From the NCBI GenBank assembly GCA_003116875.1, contig BCKT01000015.1, positions 744,001 to 808,000 of the forward strand: a DNA stretch of 64,000 nucleotides. The letters run 5' to 3'. Position numbers and translations under genes: made by a program. This DNA is from Takashimella koratensis. Its lineage: Eukaryota > Basidiomycota > Tremellomycetes > Trichosporonales > Tetragoniomycetaceae. Positions 35,892 to 47,294 of this stretch are shown piece by piece. Every line of letters begins with the position of its first letter. Positions within the stretch are counted from its first letter, which is position 1. The notes below the pieces were generated by a model. It was not told the DNA's origin and searched no databases. It was given only the letters and a program-made list of their open reading frames with translations.

Positions 35892-38800
35892 TCAGAGCTT
35901 GGCTTTGGCCTGGCCTCCGTGGGCGAGGGTGACGGCTGCGTTGGAGAGTGCTGGGGCGTCACGTTCTTTCACCTTGGTCGCTGGGTCTCAATCAGCTTTC
36001 GATCATTCTCTTCTACCCCTCAAACACCCTTAATCCCTCTCGCTCACCCAGACCCCAAACCCCAAACCAAGTCCAGAGCCAAACTCACTGAAGATAACTT
36101 TATCCCCTTCTTTCCACATTTCCGTGACCAACGTTTCACCAGGGATCACTGTCCCCGCGAACCTGACTTTGATATCCGAGTAAGGTCCAAAAGTCTTGAA
36201 AACGTGTTTACCCGCGATACCCATTGAACAGAGGCCGTGGAGAACTGTAAGGTACGGCAAGTTGCGTCAGCCAGAGTCGAGGACGTTTTGGAACGGCGAA
36301 GAAAGGTAAATGACGAGTCGGAGCCAAGCCTGCTGTTTTGTTGACAAGCTTTCGAGGCAGGAACTTGGCAACAGCAGCGATCGCCGGTAAGAGAGGCCAA
36401 AACCTACTGGGCTTAGGGAACCCTCCCATGCTCGCAAACGACGGATCAATGTGGAGTGGGTTATAGTCTCCCGACAAGCGGTAGACTGCCGCTTGTTCGG
36501 CCGTCGTTTTTTCCTCCACCACGGCGTCGGGTTTGCGCTTCGGTGGGTTGTTGGCAGCGGTCGCGGCGCCTCGGTCTGGGCCGGACCAATCGATGGAGAC
36601 GTCAGCGAGTCAAAGGAGCGAACGATGTCAGCTCGCCTCCCTAGATCCGAGAACAACATATGCTTGTGAGACTTGGAAAGAACGACATGACTTACCCGCT
36701 CCGTTCTTCTTCCCTCCAAAACCGCCACTGCCACGCAACACCACCGTACTCTGATTCTCGAAAACGACCTTGCCCGAGCCCTTATCCTTCGTCTCCACCA
36801 ACACCGTAACTGCCGCTGCTTTCCCTTTATCCAGGACTTCCCTGAGCCTGACGGTATTCACCAAAGTCCCACTTGTCGGGATCGGTCCCTTGATCGCCAG
36901 GTATTGTTCCCCGTGCAAGAGTTTGGCAGGGTTGAAGTTGGGTGCAAAGTCCATACTCATGCTGCTCGATGACCCGAACTGAGGGATGACTCCGAATGTA
37001 GGCAGGGCCTGAACAATGAGTCCATGGATCAGCAACGACACAAATACGATCCAGTTCCTGCTACTACTCACGCTGAAGTTGTCGGAGCCCTCGTAGGTCC
37101 ACTGCAGTTCGTCCGCTTTGGCACCAACACCCAGGTTGTAAAGCAACACGTCCCTCTCAAGGAACGTGTACTCGTCAGGCTCCGGCACCTCGCGCTTAGC
37201 AGCCTTGATCTCCTCCGTATCTTCCGGATCTTCAAAGCTCTCTCCTCCATTCTCGCCACCACCGCCCGAGGTGTTCTCAAAGTTGCTCATGATCTGTTCG
37301 ATCGCTTCGGGCCCAGAGGAAGGGTTGGTCGCCCGCTCGTCAAAGGTCGTGAGCTCTTTCCATTTACCGACAATGGATTCGGGCTTGACTTCGCGGTCGT
37401 TGGGGAATGTCACGCTGGAATTCATCGAGTCAGATCTAGACCTTAGGAATACCAGACAGAAGCTCACCCGTAAGATCGCTGCCAGCGAAGTTGGGCGGCA
37501 TAGCCACCGAATACTTCGTACAGGGTTCCAGTCTCCCCACACTCCTCGGACGACAGGTATCCGACAATGGGGCCGATGAATTCGGGCTGGGGAGAGCGTC
37601 AGCTCCTTGCATCCTTACTTTTCGAGGATCGGCAGCGCAGCGCATACCTTGAACGCATCGACCATTTCCCTGGATCGTCGTCAGCTCTGCTGAAGCATAC
37701 GTATCGCTGCTGGGCAAACTCACTTTGGCCAAACAGTCTGGGTCATCGCAGTCCCCGCTCGCGGAGCAACACAGTTGACCTGAATCCCGGCGCGGCTTCC
37801 CTCAATCGCCAACGACTTGGTAAGACCGATGATCGCCGACTTGGCGGTAGAATAGTTCGCCTGGCCAACTGTTCCGTCTTCGTTGCGTTAGCACGAACAG
37901 TTGAATGTCAATGTAGAACTTACAGAGACCGTTAGGAGACGCGGTGGTCACGATACGTCCGTACTTTTGTTTCTGGAAGACTGGCCAGACAGCTTTGGCG
38001 CACTGGGACGATGTGAGCGCAAACCAGAGCTATAGAGCTAACCTTGTAGGTACCCCTAAGGTGGACGGCGATAACCTGATCCCACATCTTCTCATCCATG
38101 TTGACAAACGCCTTGTCTCGGAGAATCCCAGCATTGGCGACGAGTACATGGATGGTGCCAAACGCGTCGAGGCCAGCTTTGACGATGGCGTCACCTTCCT
38201 CGGCGGAGCAAACGGCAGTAACAGCATTTCCACCAGCTAAGCCAAATGTCAGCGACTATCAACGAGCTCCATAAAAGCTAGTCAGCGATCAATCACTGAG
38301 CTCACCTGCTTTAACCTCCTGAACGACCTTCTCGGCACCCTCCTTCGTCACATCGTTGACAACGACGTTCGCTCCAAGTTTACCGTACATAATAGCGTAC
38401 GCGCGGCCAAGACCAGCCCCAGCCCCAGTGATGATGACTGTCTTGCCCTTGAATTGAATGGGCGGGGACACTTCCTTGTTCGGCTTGAGCGAGCTTTGCT
38501 TCTTCATCAATCCCTGAGATTTCGAGTCAGCCTGTGCTTCGGTTTGGCGATTCTCAGCTAGTTAGGCATACCACCATGTCGCTATCTTCGCTGTTAACGG
38601 GGTGCTCAGGATCGGTGAAGTCTTGGACCTGTTCCCAATTGGCAGCGACCGCCGAGGGTGTGAACGTGTCATCGGTCTTCCACACGTAACCTGGGATCAC
38701 GATGAGCTGATTTGTCACTTCAATATCGAGCTTAGCTCACCTTTCGTACGTTCCCAGCGGACCTCGGAGTAGAACCCGGCTCCAAGCTCAAAGATTCGAC

Positions 38801-39955
38801 CCGTGGTGTCCGGACCCTGAAGTCAGATCAGTCGTTGTGTAGCGTGAACACGCCAAGTTTACGTACGTTCTTGGCGGTGAGGACTCCGACGAGTGAAGCG
38901 ATGAATTCTGGTTTGAGACCCCTGAGCATCTCCGGAGGCATAATCGTTGCCGTCATTGCGGTGGCAGCCATCTGTCGTGGATGATCAGTATCAGATCTTG
39001 AGTCACCTACACTCCATAGAGATGTCATACCCCAAGACAGGAGAGGGACAACTCACGGGGACGATGACGTTGCTCTTGATGTTGTACTTGACGCCTTCAC
39101 GCGCAAGGGTCTTGGTGAACGCGACAAGGCCCACTGAAAAGGTCAAGTTGTTAATTGGGCTCAGCGCGCGGGCATGTTACTTGATTCGTATAGCTCACTC
39201 TTTGCAGCGGAGTAGTTGGTCTGGCCCATGTTGCCGTACAAACCCGCTGGAGAGGCGGTGTTGATGACCCGCCCGAACTGAAACGCGATCAGCTTGGAGT
39301 CAAAAAAACAACAGGCTGCTTACTTTTTGCTGCCTGAACAACGGCCAGCAGGCCTTGGTCATCGAGTATGCACCCTTGAGATGGACAAGCACAACGAGGT
39401 CCCAGTCTTGGTCGGTGATGTTCTTGAATGCTTTATCGCCTGTATCCGTCACATCTGGTAAGCCAATGCCTTGCTCAAGAAAAGCAATCAAGTCCAGAGC
39501 AGATACTTTGTACTTACGGAGAATACCGGCATTGTTGATAAGAACGTGTACCGTCCCGAATGCTTTGACGGCCTGCGCGACGATCGCCTCGCCTTCCGCA
39601 ACCGATCCAGGCGCAGTCGCGGCGATGCCACCGGCTAAATCACGGACGTGTCAGCACGAATCCGTTATCAAGGGGAGAGGAGAAGTGAGGTGTACCTTTG
39701 GTGATTTCGTCCACGACGGCTTGAGCGGGTCCGGCGGAGACATCGTTGACGACGACTTTGGCGCCCCGAGACGCGAAGAAAAGCGCGTACCTAGTGGTTA
39801 TCCGTCAGCACATGGTGTGGTGACGTTCCTCGACTGCGTGCTTGGGTAAGACAGGAGTGGAGAAGGAACGACAAGACTCACACTTTACCGATCCCGCCGC
39901 CTGCGCCGGTGACGAGGACGACGAGGTCCTTGAAGTCGAGCTGAGGCTGAGCCAT
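35892..39955 (-). CDS. FOX2: Peroxisomal multifunctional enzyme type 2 (FOX2)
   Basis: Carries out the hydration and dehydrogenation steps of peroxisomal fatty-acid beta-oxidation. About 20 short exons run from the ATG at 39955 to the stop at 35894-35892. Two short-chain dehydrogenase domains come first: [12 protein letters not shown] with NNAGILR and the catalytic QTNYSAAK, then a second copy [17 protein letters not shown] with [11 protein letters not shown] and [10 protein letters not shown]-terminal hotdog (MaoC) hydratase-2 domain follows, with the catalytic motif [13 protein letters not shown]. The protein ends HGGQAKAKL, and AKL is a type 1 peroxisomal targeting signal. Layout dehydrogenase-dehydrogenase-hydratase is that of fungal FOX2 (about 900 residues). 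Exon limits were followed at several junctions (for example 39955..39882, 39790..39696) and by motif elsewhere; not every intron edge was checked base by base. Confidence 0.93.
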
Positions 39956-40288
39956 CGTCGGTGGTGGTGAAGTGCTCGTGTTGAGTGTGGACGTGGTGTT
40001 GGTTGAGTGGATTCGCTTGGTTCAAAGTTGGTAAGTTGGGTGGGAAGGGAACGGGCTTTTTTGAAACGAAAAAAGCAGTGATGTCAGAAACGACGCGTTT
40101 GGAGCGGGGAATGGTTGTATAATCTGGTTTGTTTCGAGAGGGGATATGAGGGCAGTGGACACTCGACTGGGAGTGAGTGTGAGCTCACCTATGACTGGGA
40201 AGGGGTTCTGAAGTGAGTCGGTGTGAGTGAGAGAGATGAGGAAGAGGGAGAGGGAGAGGGAGAGGGAGGAAGGGGGTGAATGGCTGGA

Positions 40289-40322
<34 letters not shown>

Positions 40323-40715
40323 TCGTGTCCCCGGCATTCCGTTGTTCTGCCATAACCGAATGCGGTGACACAATGACGTGGATTAAATCCAGCAGGAATC
40401 GAGCCTACAGTTGATCCTCAGAGATGCAGGTCAGGCAAAGCAGAGGTAGCATGGCACTGAGAGCGTTTGGCAGCACGGTACACATATGCATCTATGCAGG
40501 TTTACTCTTGCAAATATTGAGAGGTGGCAGCTTAACCCAGGTGATCGACCATCATTCTCTATCCTCGACCCAGTTGTCTCGACCAAGGTCTGGACAAGCC
40601 CTGTCTACATGTCAAAATCACTATCATCGTCATCCACAGGCCTCCTTGCGCCTGTCCCATTCCCACCCTGCCTGATCCCTGCTGCTCGGGTGTTCACAGA
40701 CCCAAAGTGCCCTCC
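39956..40715. other. FOX2 promoter region with (GT)n run
   Basis: Upstream of FOX2 (minus strand) and downstream of the PLP2 gene (minus strand). A GT dinucleotide run at 40291-40320 lies about 335 bases upstream of the FOX2 start. A GAGGGA array is at 40243-40268. No gene seen. Confidence 0.6.
40291..40320 (+). repeat. (GT)n microsatellite
   Basis: About 15 uninterrupted GT units, upstream of FOX2. The other long dinucleotide run in the window is (CA)n at 1339-1366. Confidence 0.9.
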
Positions 40716-41758
40716 TTACTCGTCATCTTCGTCGTCATCGTCGTCGTCTCGACGCTGGGCGGAGCGTAGTGTGTCGGACGGCTTCTCGAGTGCTGTGTAG
40801 CGGACCAACATCGCTTCCAGCTCTACAGGGTTTGATACACATTAGCGCATGCGTTGGGGTACCAGACCGTCCCTCAATGTATCGTCGAAGATTATGTCAA
40901 GGAACAAGGTGCGACGAGATGGTAACTCAGCCCCGCTCTCAATACAACTCACCGCGAACGGTCGTCTTCATTCCGTTCAACCCGGCTCCAGCGACCACGT
41001 TACCCCTGATATCGCCATTCCGGTAGATCAACAGCGTCGGGACGTTCTTGTCTGGGTAATTCGGAATACAGAGGCCCGCGGGGATGGAGAAGAAACGGGA
41101 TGACGGGTGAGCAGCGGCGAGCTGTTGCAAGAGTGGTCGGAGGTGTTGCGATAGTGGGACACTGTGGTTCACGGGATTTCTGTCAGCTTCGACTGAGAGG
41201 ATGGACCCTTTAGATGTGCTCACGAGTCTTTGTAGAGGAAGACGACCACGCCAGTCCCTCTCAACTGCCGACTCTTCACGAGCCCATCTCCCAACCCTCT
41301 CTCCTCATCCTCTTCTTCTTCTTCCTCATCGTCCTCCATCCCACTCCCATCTGCTTTCTCTTTACTCCCCTCCGTAACCAACTTGACAAAATCCTCTCTC
41401 CCCAACGGTTCCAGACTCCCAAACCTCCCTTTCTTCTCCTCCTTCTTCATCTCCGCCATCCTCTTGCGCCTGTAGTCCTCGAACATGCGCTCGTCGTCGC
41501 TGTCCAGCCCGTCACCCTCCAGGAGGAGATCGAGCTGGTCGGTGGTCGCTGTGGAAGCAACGGCACGAAGGGCGTCGTCGTGTGTGATATGAGGGATGTC
41601 TGGGGATGGAGGACGAGAAGGGGGCTTGGGAGGAAGAATACCCTTTGCCCGGAGGACGTCGTTACTAGAATGGGACAACTGTCAGCGGGCGATCATGGAC
41701 GTTGGTCGTGGCTTCCATGGTCTACTTACAACTCGGTATCTGCGTTGGGGTCATTCAT
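40716..41758 (-). CDS. PLP2: Phosducin-like protein 2 (thioredoxin fold, CCT co-chaperone)
   Basis: PLP2 proteins bind the TRiC/CCT chaperonin and help fold actin and tubulin in the cytosol. Four exons (41758..41730, 41664..41224, 41161..40953, 40822..40716) give 261 residues. The N-terminus MNDPNADTEFNDVLRAKGIL is nearly diagnostic of PLP2/PDCL3. An acidic helical region follows (ERMFEDYRRKRMAEMKKEEK), then the thioredoxin-like domain without CxxC: GVVVFLYKDSVPLSQHLRPL, CIPNYPDKNVPTLLIYRNGD, ELEAMLVRYTAL. The tail is acidic (RRDDDDDDEDDE). A Glu/Asp-rich insertion of about 25 residues sits just before the thioredoxin fold. Divergent from the gene starting at 42002. Confidence 0.92.
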
Positions 41759-42001
41759 GGCGGTGACGATGATGTTGAGAGCGATGGTGACGACGTTGAA
41801 CAAGTAGAGTTGCGATGCATCACCGCAATTTCAATGTTCTTCGTGCTAAGTCGCGTGGTTTCCACGTGGATGCACTCTTTGACTTTTGGCTATTTTCATC
41901 GCTCGACGCGTCTCATTTCCTCTTGCTTTTTATCCTTCACCTTCACCATCACCACCATCACCCAGGTCTCTGGCTTCACCTTAACCACCCCCCTGTTCGC
42001 C

Positions 42002-43093
42002 ATGTCTGACCAACATCTCCCAAAACGAACGCTTCTCCCTTCCAAGTCGCTTCAGACCACGGCGGAGAGGTACGCCGAGGAACATGGAATCCCTAGCCAG
42101 ACCAGCGCGGCGCTTTCAACTTCTGTCGCTATGCGTGTCCGTCAGAGTACGTCCCGTGTTCCTTGCCTGGCCCCCCGCCTCCTCTCGTATCTTTCTCTCC
42201 CCGCCCATCGCCATCGTCAACTGTTTTGCCTTTCTCCACATTTTGCGCAACTCTGATACATTGTAGACATCGCAATGGGATACGCGACGAACCGAACCCT
42301 TCAACCGACCCAATCACTCCCCGTCGCCCTTGAAGCCGGCATCAACTTGGGCTTCATGACCGCTTCCGAGATTCAAGCGCACGCAGCGGGTGTCCTCAAC
42401 CTCTCTACCATGCGTTCTCGAGAAGTTCAACCATTCTCATCGCTCTCGCCTACGCCTACACTGACCCCTGGCTTGACGGATGCTTCGGCCGCGGGATCTT
42501 CCAACGCGGCAGTGGACGCGTTGTCGCTCTCTCCGAGGGGCAAACGACGTGTCCTCCGGTTCTCCGCCGATGGTGAGGTCGAGGAGATCGGTGAGGGCGA
42601 CGGTTCCGCAGCTGCGAGCGGTGTCGGCACCTCCCGAGGTGTCCAGTTCGATTTCACTGCGGCGAAGAAGCGACAGATCGAAGGCGAAGGCGACGAGGAG
42701 GACGAGGGCGAGGCCACCGAAACCGACGACGACCCTGTCGAAAAGGGCGCTGGGCGAGAGTCTCTCGGTTTCAAACCTATCACCGATCACGGGTTCCCTG
42801 CGGTCTTTACTTCACCGCAACTCTCCCACCCTTCCCTCTTCAGCGACCGAAACCGACAGATGCTCCCTCCTGCGCCCAAGCGGGGTGGGTTCGGCGGCCT
42901 CGGTGGGCGCCCGACACGTGGGCTTCCAGGACGACGCGCGCTGGGTAAAGCTGTGTCAGCACCTGTGGGCAGCCTGTGGGGAGGAGCGATGGATGTGGAT
43001 GATGGAGAGGAGGACGATGGGTACGATCCAGAGGATTGGGCGAAGAGTCAGAATGAGGGCGTCAAGGATTGGGCGAGTAGGGATGATTTCTAG
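42002..43093 (+). CDS. Unknown protein, N-terminus resembling Spd1/Dif1 RNR regulators
   Basis: Exons 42002..42146 and 42267..43093 give 323 residues. The N-terminal 70 residues (KRTLLPSKSLQTTAERYAEE, STSVAMRVRQNIAMGYATN) resemble the short motif of fungal ribonucleotide reductase inhibitor/import proteins (Spd1, Dif1: a small-residue linker, then VGMR(V/I)RK...GY). The match is by eye and brief, so it is tentative. The rest is acidic and low complexity, with a Gly/Arg-rich patch (FGGLGGRPTRGLPGRRALG) and an acidic C-terminus (MDVDDGEEDDGYDPEDW) with Trp residues, a composition also seen in R2-binding tails. If correct, it would control nucleotide-pool enzymes during S phase or damage. Divergent promoter shared with PLP2. 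Confidence 0.55.
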
Positions 43094-43333
43094 AGTGAGG
43101 TTGAGAAGTGCGTCCCGCTGGTCGGCGATGAGTTTGTTCGGGCAGGGCGGGTCAGGCTTGGTCAGGCTTGGTGTTGTACATTTCTTTTTGCGTACTTTTC
43201 CATCATAGCGTGTTCTTTCGTTCATTGGTGTTTCTTCCCCAACTACCTCTTTAATGCTTCAAGACATTGATACCTCTGTTCATGATCTGATACAGTTCTG
43301 ATTATATTCTCTGATGGGCTACTTGCTTTACCT
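43094..43333. other. Intergenic between convergent genes
   Basis: Short convergent 3' region. Nothing recognised. Confidence 0.5.
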
Positions 43334-44688
43334 TCACCACCACTTGTCCACACCGATGGCCAAGGACGCCTTTGCCCCTCCCTCTGCATAACTACCACTC
43401 CATCCTTGCCCTTTCAACTTCCTCCCACCCGCCCCATTGCTATGCGCATACACCTCGGCGCTTTCGGCGCCCTTGGCGTGCACTCCCCACCACTCAACAG
43501 CTACCACACTCGCCCCCGCCATCTCATTATACAGCCCATCCTCCTCGTTCTTCATCCTCTTCACTATATTGTCCTTGTACGGGGCGAGCTCGGCCACGTA
43601 GTCGTTGGCTCTGTTGGGGAAGAACAGCTGAGAGGTGAATGTGTGGGTCTCATTGTGCGTGGAACAGTCGGACCAGGATGGAGGGTGAACTTTGAGGTGG
43701 ATGTGAGTGGTGCGACCAGGGTACCAGCCGGGGTAGACCTGAACATGATTAGCGCAGTGAACGATGCCGGATCGACCGGAGTGGAAATGACTCACCGTAT
43801 GGAAGGTAACTCGCCCGTCGGAACCCGTCTGCAACACGCCACGAAGGAACGTCGCATTCTACACCCAGTCATCCAATCCACAAAAGCAATGTCAGCTCTG
43901 AGCTCCTGGTGCGGCTTCTCGATACTCTTGCGGTAGTGCCAGGCTGAGAGATGCTTGAGGAGACTCACCGTGGTCGGCTCGGCGTGTCCACCAGGTCCTC
44001 CAGGTCCTCCAGGCGGCCGCTTGTGTTCACCCGGTCCACCCGGTCCACCTGGTCCTCCCGGTCCATGAGGCCCACCCGGCCCTCCCGGCCCACCTGGTCC
44101 AGGCCCTGTCCCATTCATCTTCCCGTACCCGGAATAAACCCCTTCATAATCACAGCTCCAGACGTCCACCCAAGCCCCTTTGAGCGGTTTACACTCTGCC
44201 TTTGCTCCCGTGTCAGACGTAGACGAAGTCTGGGTTGACGGAGAAGCGTTGGAGGAGATTTCGTATAGAGTCAGAGTGAGGTCGAGTGGAATACCGGGTG
44301 TGGATTCGGTGATGTTGTCTCGCTCGATATGGTAGTCTAGGTAAAATGGTCCCTGTCAACATGAGGGTGTCAGCTGCCGGCCTCCAGTCTGAGCTGAAGG
44401 TGGAGATGAGTGAAGCTGGAGGCTCACCTCCATGACCTCGGGAGTAAGGACGCAGACTCCTCCACAATTTCCAACTTTCCCTGGTTCCGCCGTTCCCCAG
44501 CTGGACCCATGAGTGATGGCGGACGCCGCATCCCATGCCCACGGTGCCCAGCCAAGCGCGGCTTGTCGGTGTGCCCAGTCAGGATGTATCACGTCGTCTC
44601 CGTCCAAAACGACCTGACCCTCGTCGTCGACGTGGTAGTGCGCCTCCACGCGAAGGAGGAGCGCGGCTAAAGCCAAGCTGAAGAGCAT
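43334..44688 (-). CDS. Secreted intradiol ring-cleavage dioxygenase with collagen-like insert
   Basis: Non-haem iron(III) enzyme of the catechol/protocatechuate dioxygenase fold, extracellular type, which opens aromatic diols between the hydroxyl groups. Exons 44688..44428, 44352..43969, 43858..43796 and 43738..43334 give 370 residues, all in phase 0. The start at 44688 begins a signal peptide (MLFSLALAALLLRVEA); the longer frame starts with TTG. Ligand motifs: VDVWSCDYEGVYSGYG (first Tyr) and VYPGWYPGRTTHIHLKVH (second Tyr and two His). Between them is a Gly-Pro-rich insert of about 45 residues built on GPGGPGGPGG units (44000-44105), not part of the usual fold, probably a flexible surface loop. 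The substrate is unknown; secreted fungal relatives act on lignin- or plant-derived catechols. Confidence 0.88.
44000..44105 (-). repeat. Gly-Gly-Pro coding repeat (9-base units)
   Basis: Imperfect tandem 9-base units (CCNGGTCCA-like on the plus strand) coding for GGPGGP runs within the dioxygenase gene. Synonymous variation between units indicates the array is not brand new. Confidence 0.8.
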
Positions 44689-45388
44689 AACGGCGTACAA
44701 CTGGGCTCGATTGAACAATGTAGTAGTTGTGGTTGAGGTGGTGGGAACTCAACAGGTGTCAGTTCAGTTGGACTCGGCTGTTAAGGAGGATAGGGGGGAC
44801 TGTGATGGTTAGTTGGTTCATATACCGTGCCCCGGGTTCGAGACTCTCGCCCCTATTGAGAACTATTCTCGACCTCCGGCCTCCAGCTATTCCTCTCTCA
44901 TCTGCGACGTTACAAGGTTGCAAGGCTGCAAGGCTGCAAGCTGCGCCGATAAGAGTCCTTCCTGATGCAATAAGAAGGTGCAGTAATGTGGGCAAATTTT
45001 GGATGGACCGTTAGCTTGGATCAGTGCGCAGCTCCGCAGTCAAAGTGAATCTCGTGGTCGGACACTCGTGGAGATCGTGTGGTTACAACGTGCCGCGACG
45101 ACACGTTGGCAACACTCGGCTTCGGCAAGGTGTAGTAGTAGACAGCCGGTGGGAGCAACTGCGAAAGTCGACAGAAGTAATGATCAAGCCAAGTTCCGTC
45201 GGAAATAACGCCTTTGCTGACTCTCTGTCACACTGTGCATTCGAGGAAGGAGGGAAAAGACAATGAGGTGTGCGATGGGCTTGGTGAGAGTTGGAATGGA
45301 GGACAGTGGTTTGTATTTACAGAGCATCCGACAAAACGGGAAAGGGTTGAGTGGAAAGAAAAAAGTAAGACGAGAAATCATAATGGGC
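44689..45388. other. Intergenic, upstream of the dioxygenase
   Basis: Upstream region of the secreted dioxygenase and 3' flank of family copy A. Contains a short AAGGCTGC tandem repeat at 44914-44942. A GGTTCGAGACT at 44831 resembles a tRNA B-box, but no tRNA can be folded here. Confidence 0.5.
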
Positions 45389-46765
45389 TCAGAGAGAGGA
45401 AAAGTCGATGCCGGTGATGTCGATTTCCAAAGCCTGCACTTGCGGTGACCGTGAGATAGATGGCGACCCTCTGGGAAATCGCATGAGTGCATCCCGGGTT
45501 GACGGGGAATGATCTCGTTCCGCGCCAGAAACTCGAAAGTTCGGTGACGGCGGCTCATTCGCAAACCGGTCTGCCCAGGACATCGCGTCCCGCTTTCCCA
45601 ACTCTTCTTCGGCGGCGGCAATGTTCTCTGCCCAACGTTTTTCCATTTCATCCTTGAGGAGTTGGACAGAGGGCGGCGGGTCAAAAAACGTGAGCAGGAG
45701 CTGGTTTCCATCGCCGACGTCTCGCTGGAACTCGGTCTCGCCGGAGTTCAAGTTCGTGTCACCTCGAGATGCGCTGAGGCGGTACGAGGAGGCGAAGTCA
45801 GAGAGAATGCCATCGACGTTCTCGATGACAGCCTCCTTGTCGTACCATGACTTCTTGTCGCTTGTGGTGGTCTCGAGGAGCGACGTCGCGTCTGTTGATT
45901 GATTGTTCTGGCACGTCCTGGCGACGTGTTCGACCAGAAGGACGCGTTCGAGCAGAGTCAAAGGGAATGTCGCTCCGTCCACAATGCGATGTTCCTCGTA
46001 ATTGTGGCACACGCTGTTGGTAATCCCCATCGCCGTCGACTCCTCCATCGTCATCTCCATGGGAGAGGTGTCCGGGGCAATCGAAAGGCAAAGTCGATTC
46101 GGAATGACCATTTCCAGAACTCCGCTTTCGCCTCGCTTCCAATCCGCCGTCCATCGTCCTTGATGGTTCTCTGCTTGACGAGCCTCCACCGGAAGTTCGT
46201 TGAGGACGCGACGATCGAAATCGAACGTGTATTGACGATAGTCTTCGAACCCGGTGGGCGGGATGGGCATCATTGAGGTGCTGCCCTCTGCTGAGTAGGC
46301 GAGTGCAGGGTGGAAGAGGTTCCTGTCGGTGAGCATGGTCGCGCGGCTGGCGTCGATGGGGCGGACCAAGCGGTACGACGAGGGGGATCTTGACGACACG
46401 TCGTCGGTCACGAGGGAATATTCTTCAACCTCGCGGATTGCGGGAGCAGAAGAGTCTTCGACCTCGCGGATTGCGGGAGCAATGTGGGTCAGCCAATGGG
46501 CTCGGCCGTCCTCGTCGTTTGCGAAAGTCGAAGGGAGCCGCTCGCCGGCCGACTCGGTGAATTTGTCGAACCCCTCTTTCGAGAGAATGTAGTGCTGACC
46601 GTTCCGCGTTTTGAAAACGGTGGAAACCCCGAGAACGTCGTGGCCGTTGTATTTGTACGACCGCAAGCTTTCATCGGTGAGGCAGTAGTCGTGAGGATCC
46701 GCGGTGGATTCGTCGAAGGTCTCTCGAAACTCGGGGTCATCGGTCATCGCGATGTCGTTGGGCAT
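45389..46765 (-). CDS. Tandem family copy A (458 aa, intronless, function unknown)
   Basis: Single uninterrupted frame from an ATG at 46765, unusual here because nearly all neighbours are split by introns. Function not recognised. N-terminal module: VLGVSTVFKTRNGQHYILS, comparable with LSSIGQDPDGEFHLLSVDEA of copy C. Central module: PIPPTGFEDYRQYTFDFD and GVLEMVIPNRLCLSIAPD, comparable with the PP-L...Y and PSI...SAP motifs of B-D. C-terminal module: DKEAVIENVDGILSDFASS and NQLLLTFFDPP, comparable with I..TV..L(Y/F)ATSF and FTLYH. A further 80 residues or so follow that B-D lack. A short duplicated stretch, APAIREVE(D/E), occurs twice at about residues 96-113. It is the most diverged member and membership rests on spaced motifs, not on high identity. 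Confidence 0.7.
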   Translation of the reverse strand: MPNDIAMTDDPEFRETFDESTADPHDYCLTDESLRSYKYNGHDVLGVSTVFKTRNGQHYILSKEGFDKFTESAGERLPSTFANDEDGRAHWLTHIAPAIREVEDSSAPAIREVEEYSLVTDDVSSRSPSSYRLVRPIDASRATMLTDRNLFHPALAYSAEGSTSMMPIPPTGFEDYRQYTFDFDRRVLNELPVEARQAENHQGRWTADWKRGESGVLEMVIPNRLCLSIAPDTSPMEMTMEESTAMGITNSVCHNYEEHRIVDGATFPLTLLERVLLVEHVARTCQNNQSTDATSLLETTTSDKKSWYDKEAVIENVDGILSDFASSYRLSASRGDTNLNSGETEFQRDVGDGNQLLLTFFDPPPSVQLLKDEMEKRWAENIAAAEEELGKRDAMSWADRFANEPPSPNFRVSGAERDHSPSTRDALMRFPRGSPSISRSPQVQALEIDITGIDFSSL

Positions 46766-47294
46766 CGGGGGGAGTGTGTTGGTGAGTCGGAGTGGTGGTG
46801 TAGGCCTGTGGGAGAAGATGTTATGGTAGGAGGGCAGTGGGATATGGGGGATGAGGAAGTGTCAAATGAGAAAGTAGCGAAGGGGCGTGGGCAAGTGGGT
46901 GCTCACGGCTGATGGCACCATACCCTCCTCCCACCTTTACCCAGCTGGAACGCTAGCTGGAGTTGTCATGGTTGATCCTTTGAGCTGGGTCAAACTCCTT
47001 CAAACGAGCAAACTTACAAAAGAGGGTAACAACTGGGTTTTTACTCCACAAGTGGCAGTTTGAGCTTGGGTTAATGGGGACGCGGGCGTGAACAGGACAG
47101 TCACCTCTTGATAAATTGATAACATCGACAAAGAGCTATCCACTTTCTTTACCAGCAATCAGGGGATCAGCAACGCTGGGGACAACTTTTTTCTCAACTA
47201 CCGTGCAGTAGACAAAGCACCCTCACACTCCGCCACGGAAATACTTTGAGATATTGGTACTTGGTAAGTCTCCTTCAAAGCTTGCTCCAATTTC
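46766..47294. other. Intergenic between family copies A and B
   Basis: Upstream region of copy A and 3' flank of copy B. I do not see the CCGGT-AAAGG element found upstream of B, C and D. No gene. Confidence 0.45.

Noticed and set aside
44775..44850. tRNA-like B-box (GGTTCGAGACT) with an A-box-like TGGTTAGTTGG upstream
   Set aside because: The spacing between the boxes is too short and no cloverleaf with paired acceptor arms can be drawn.
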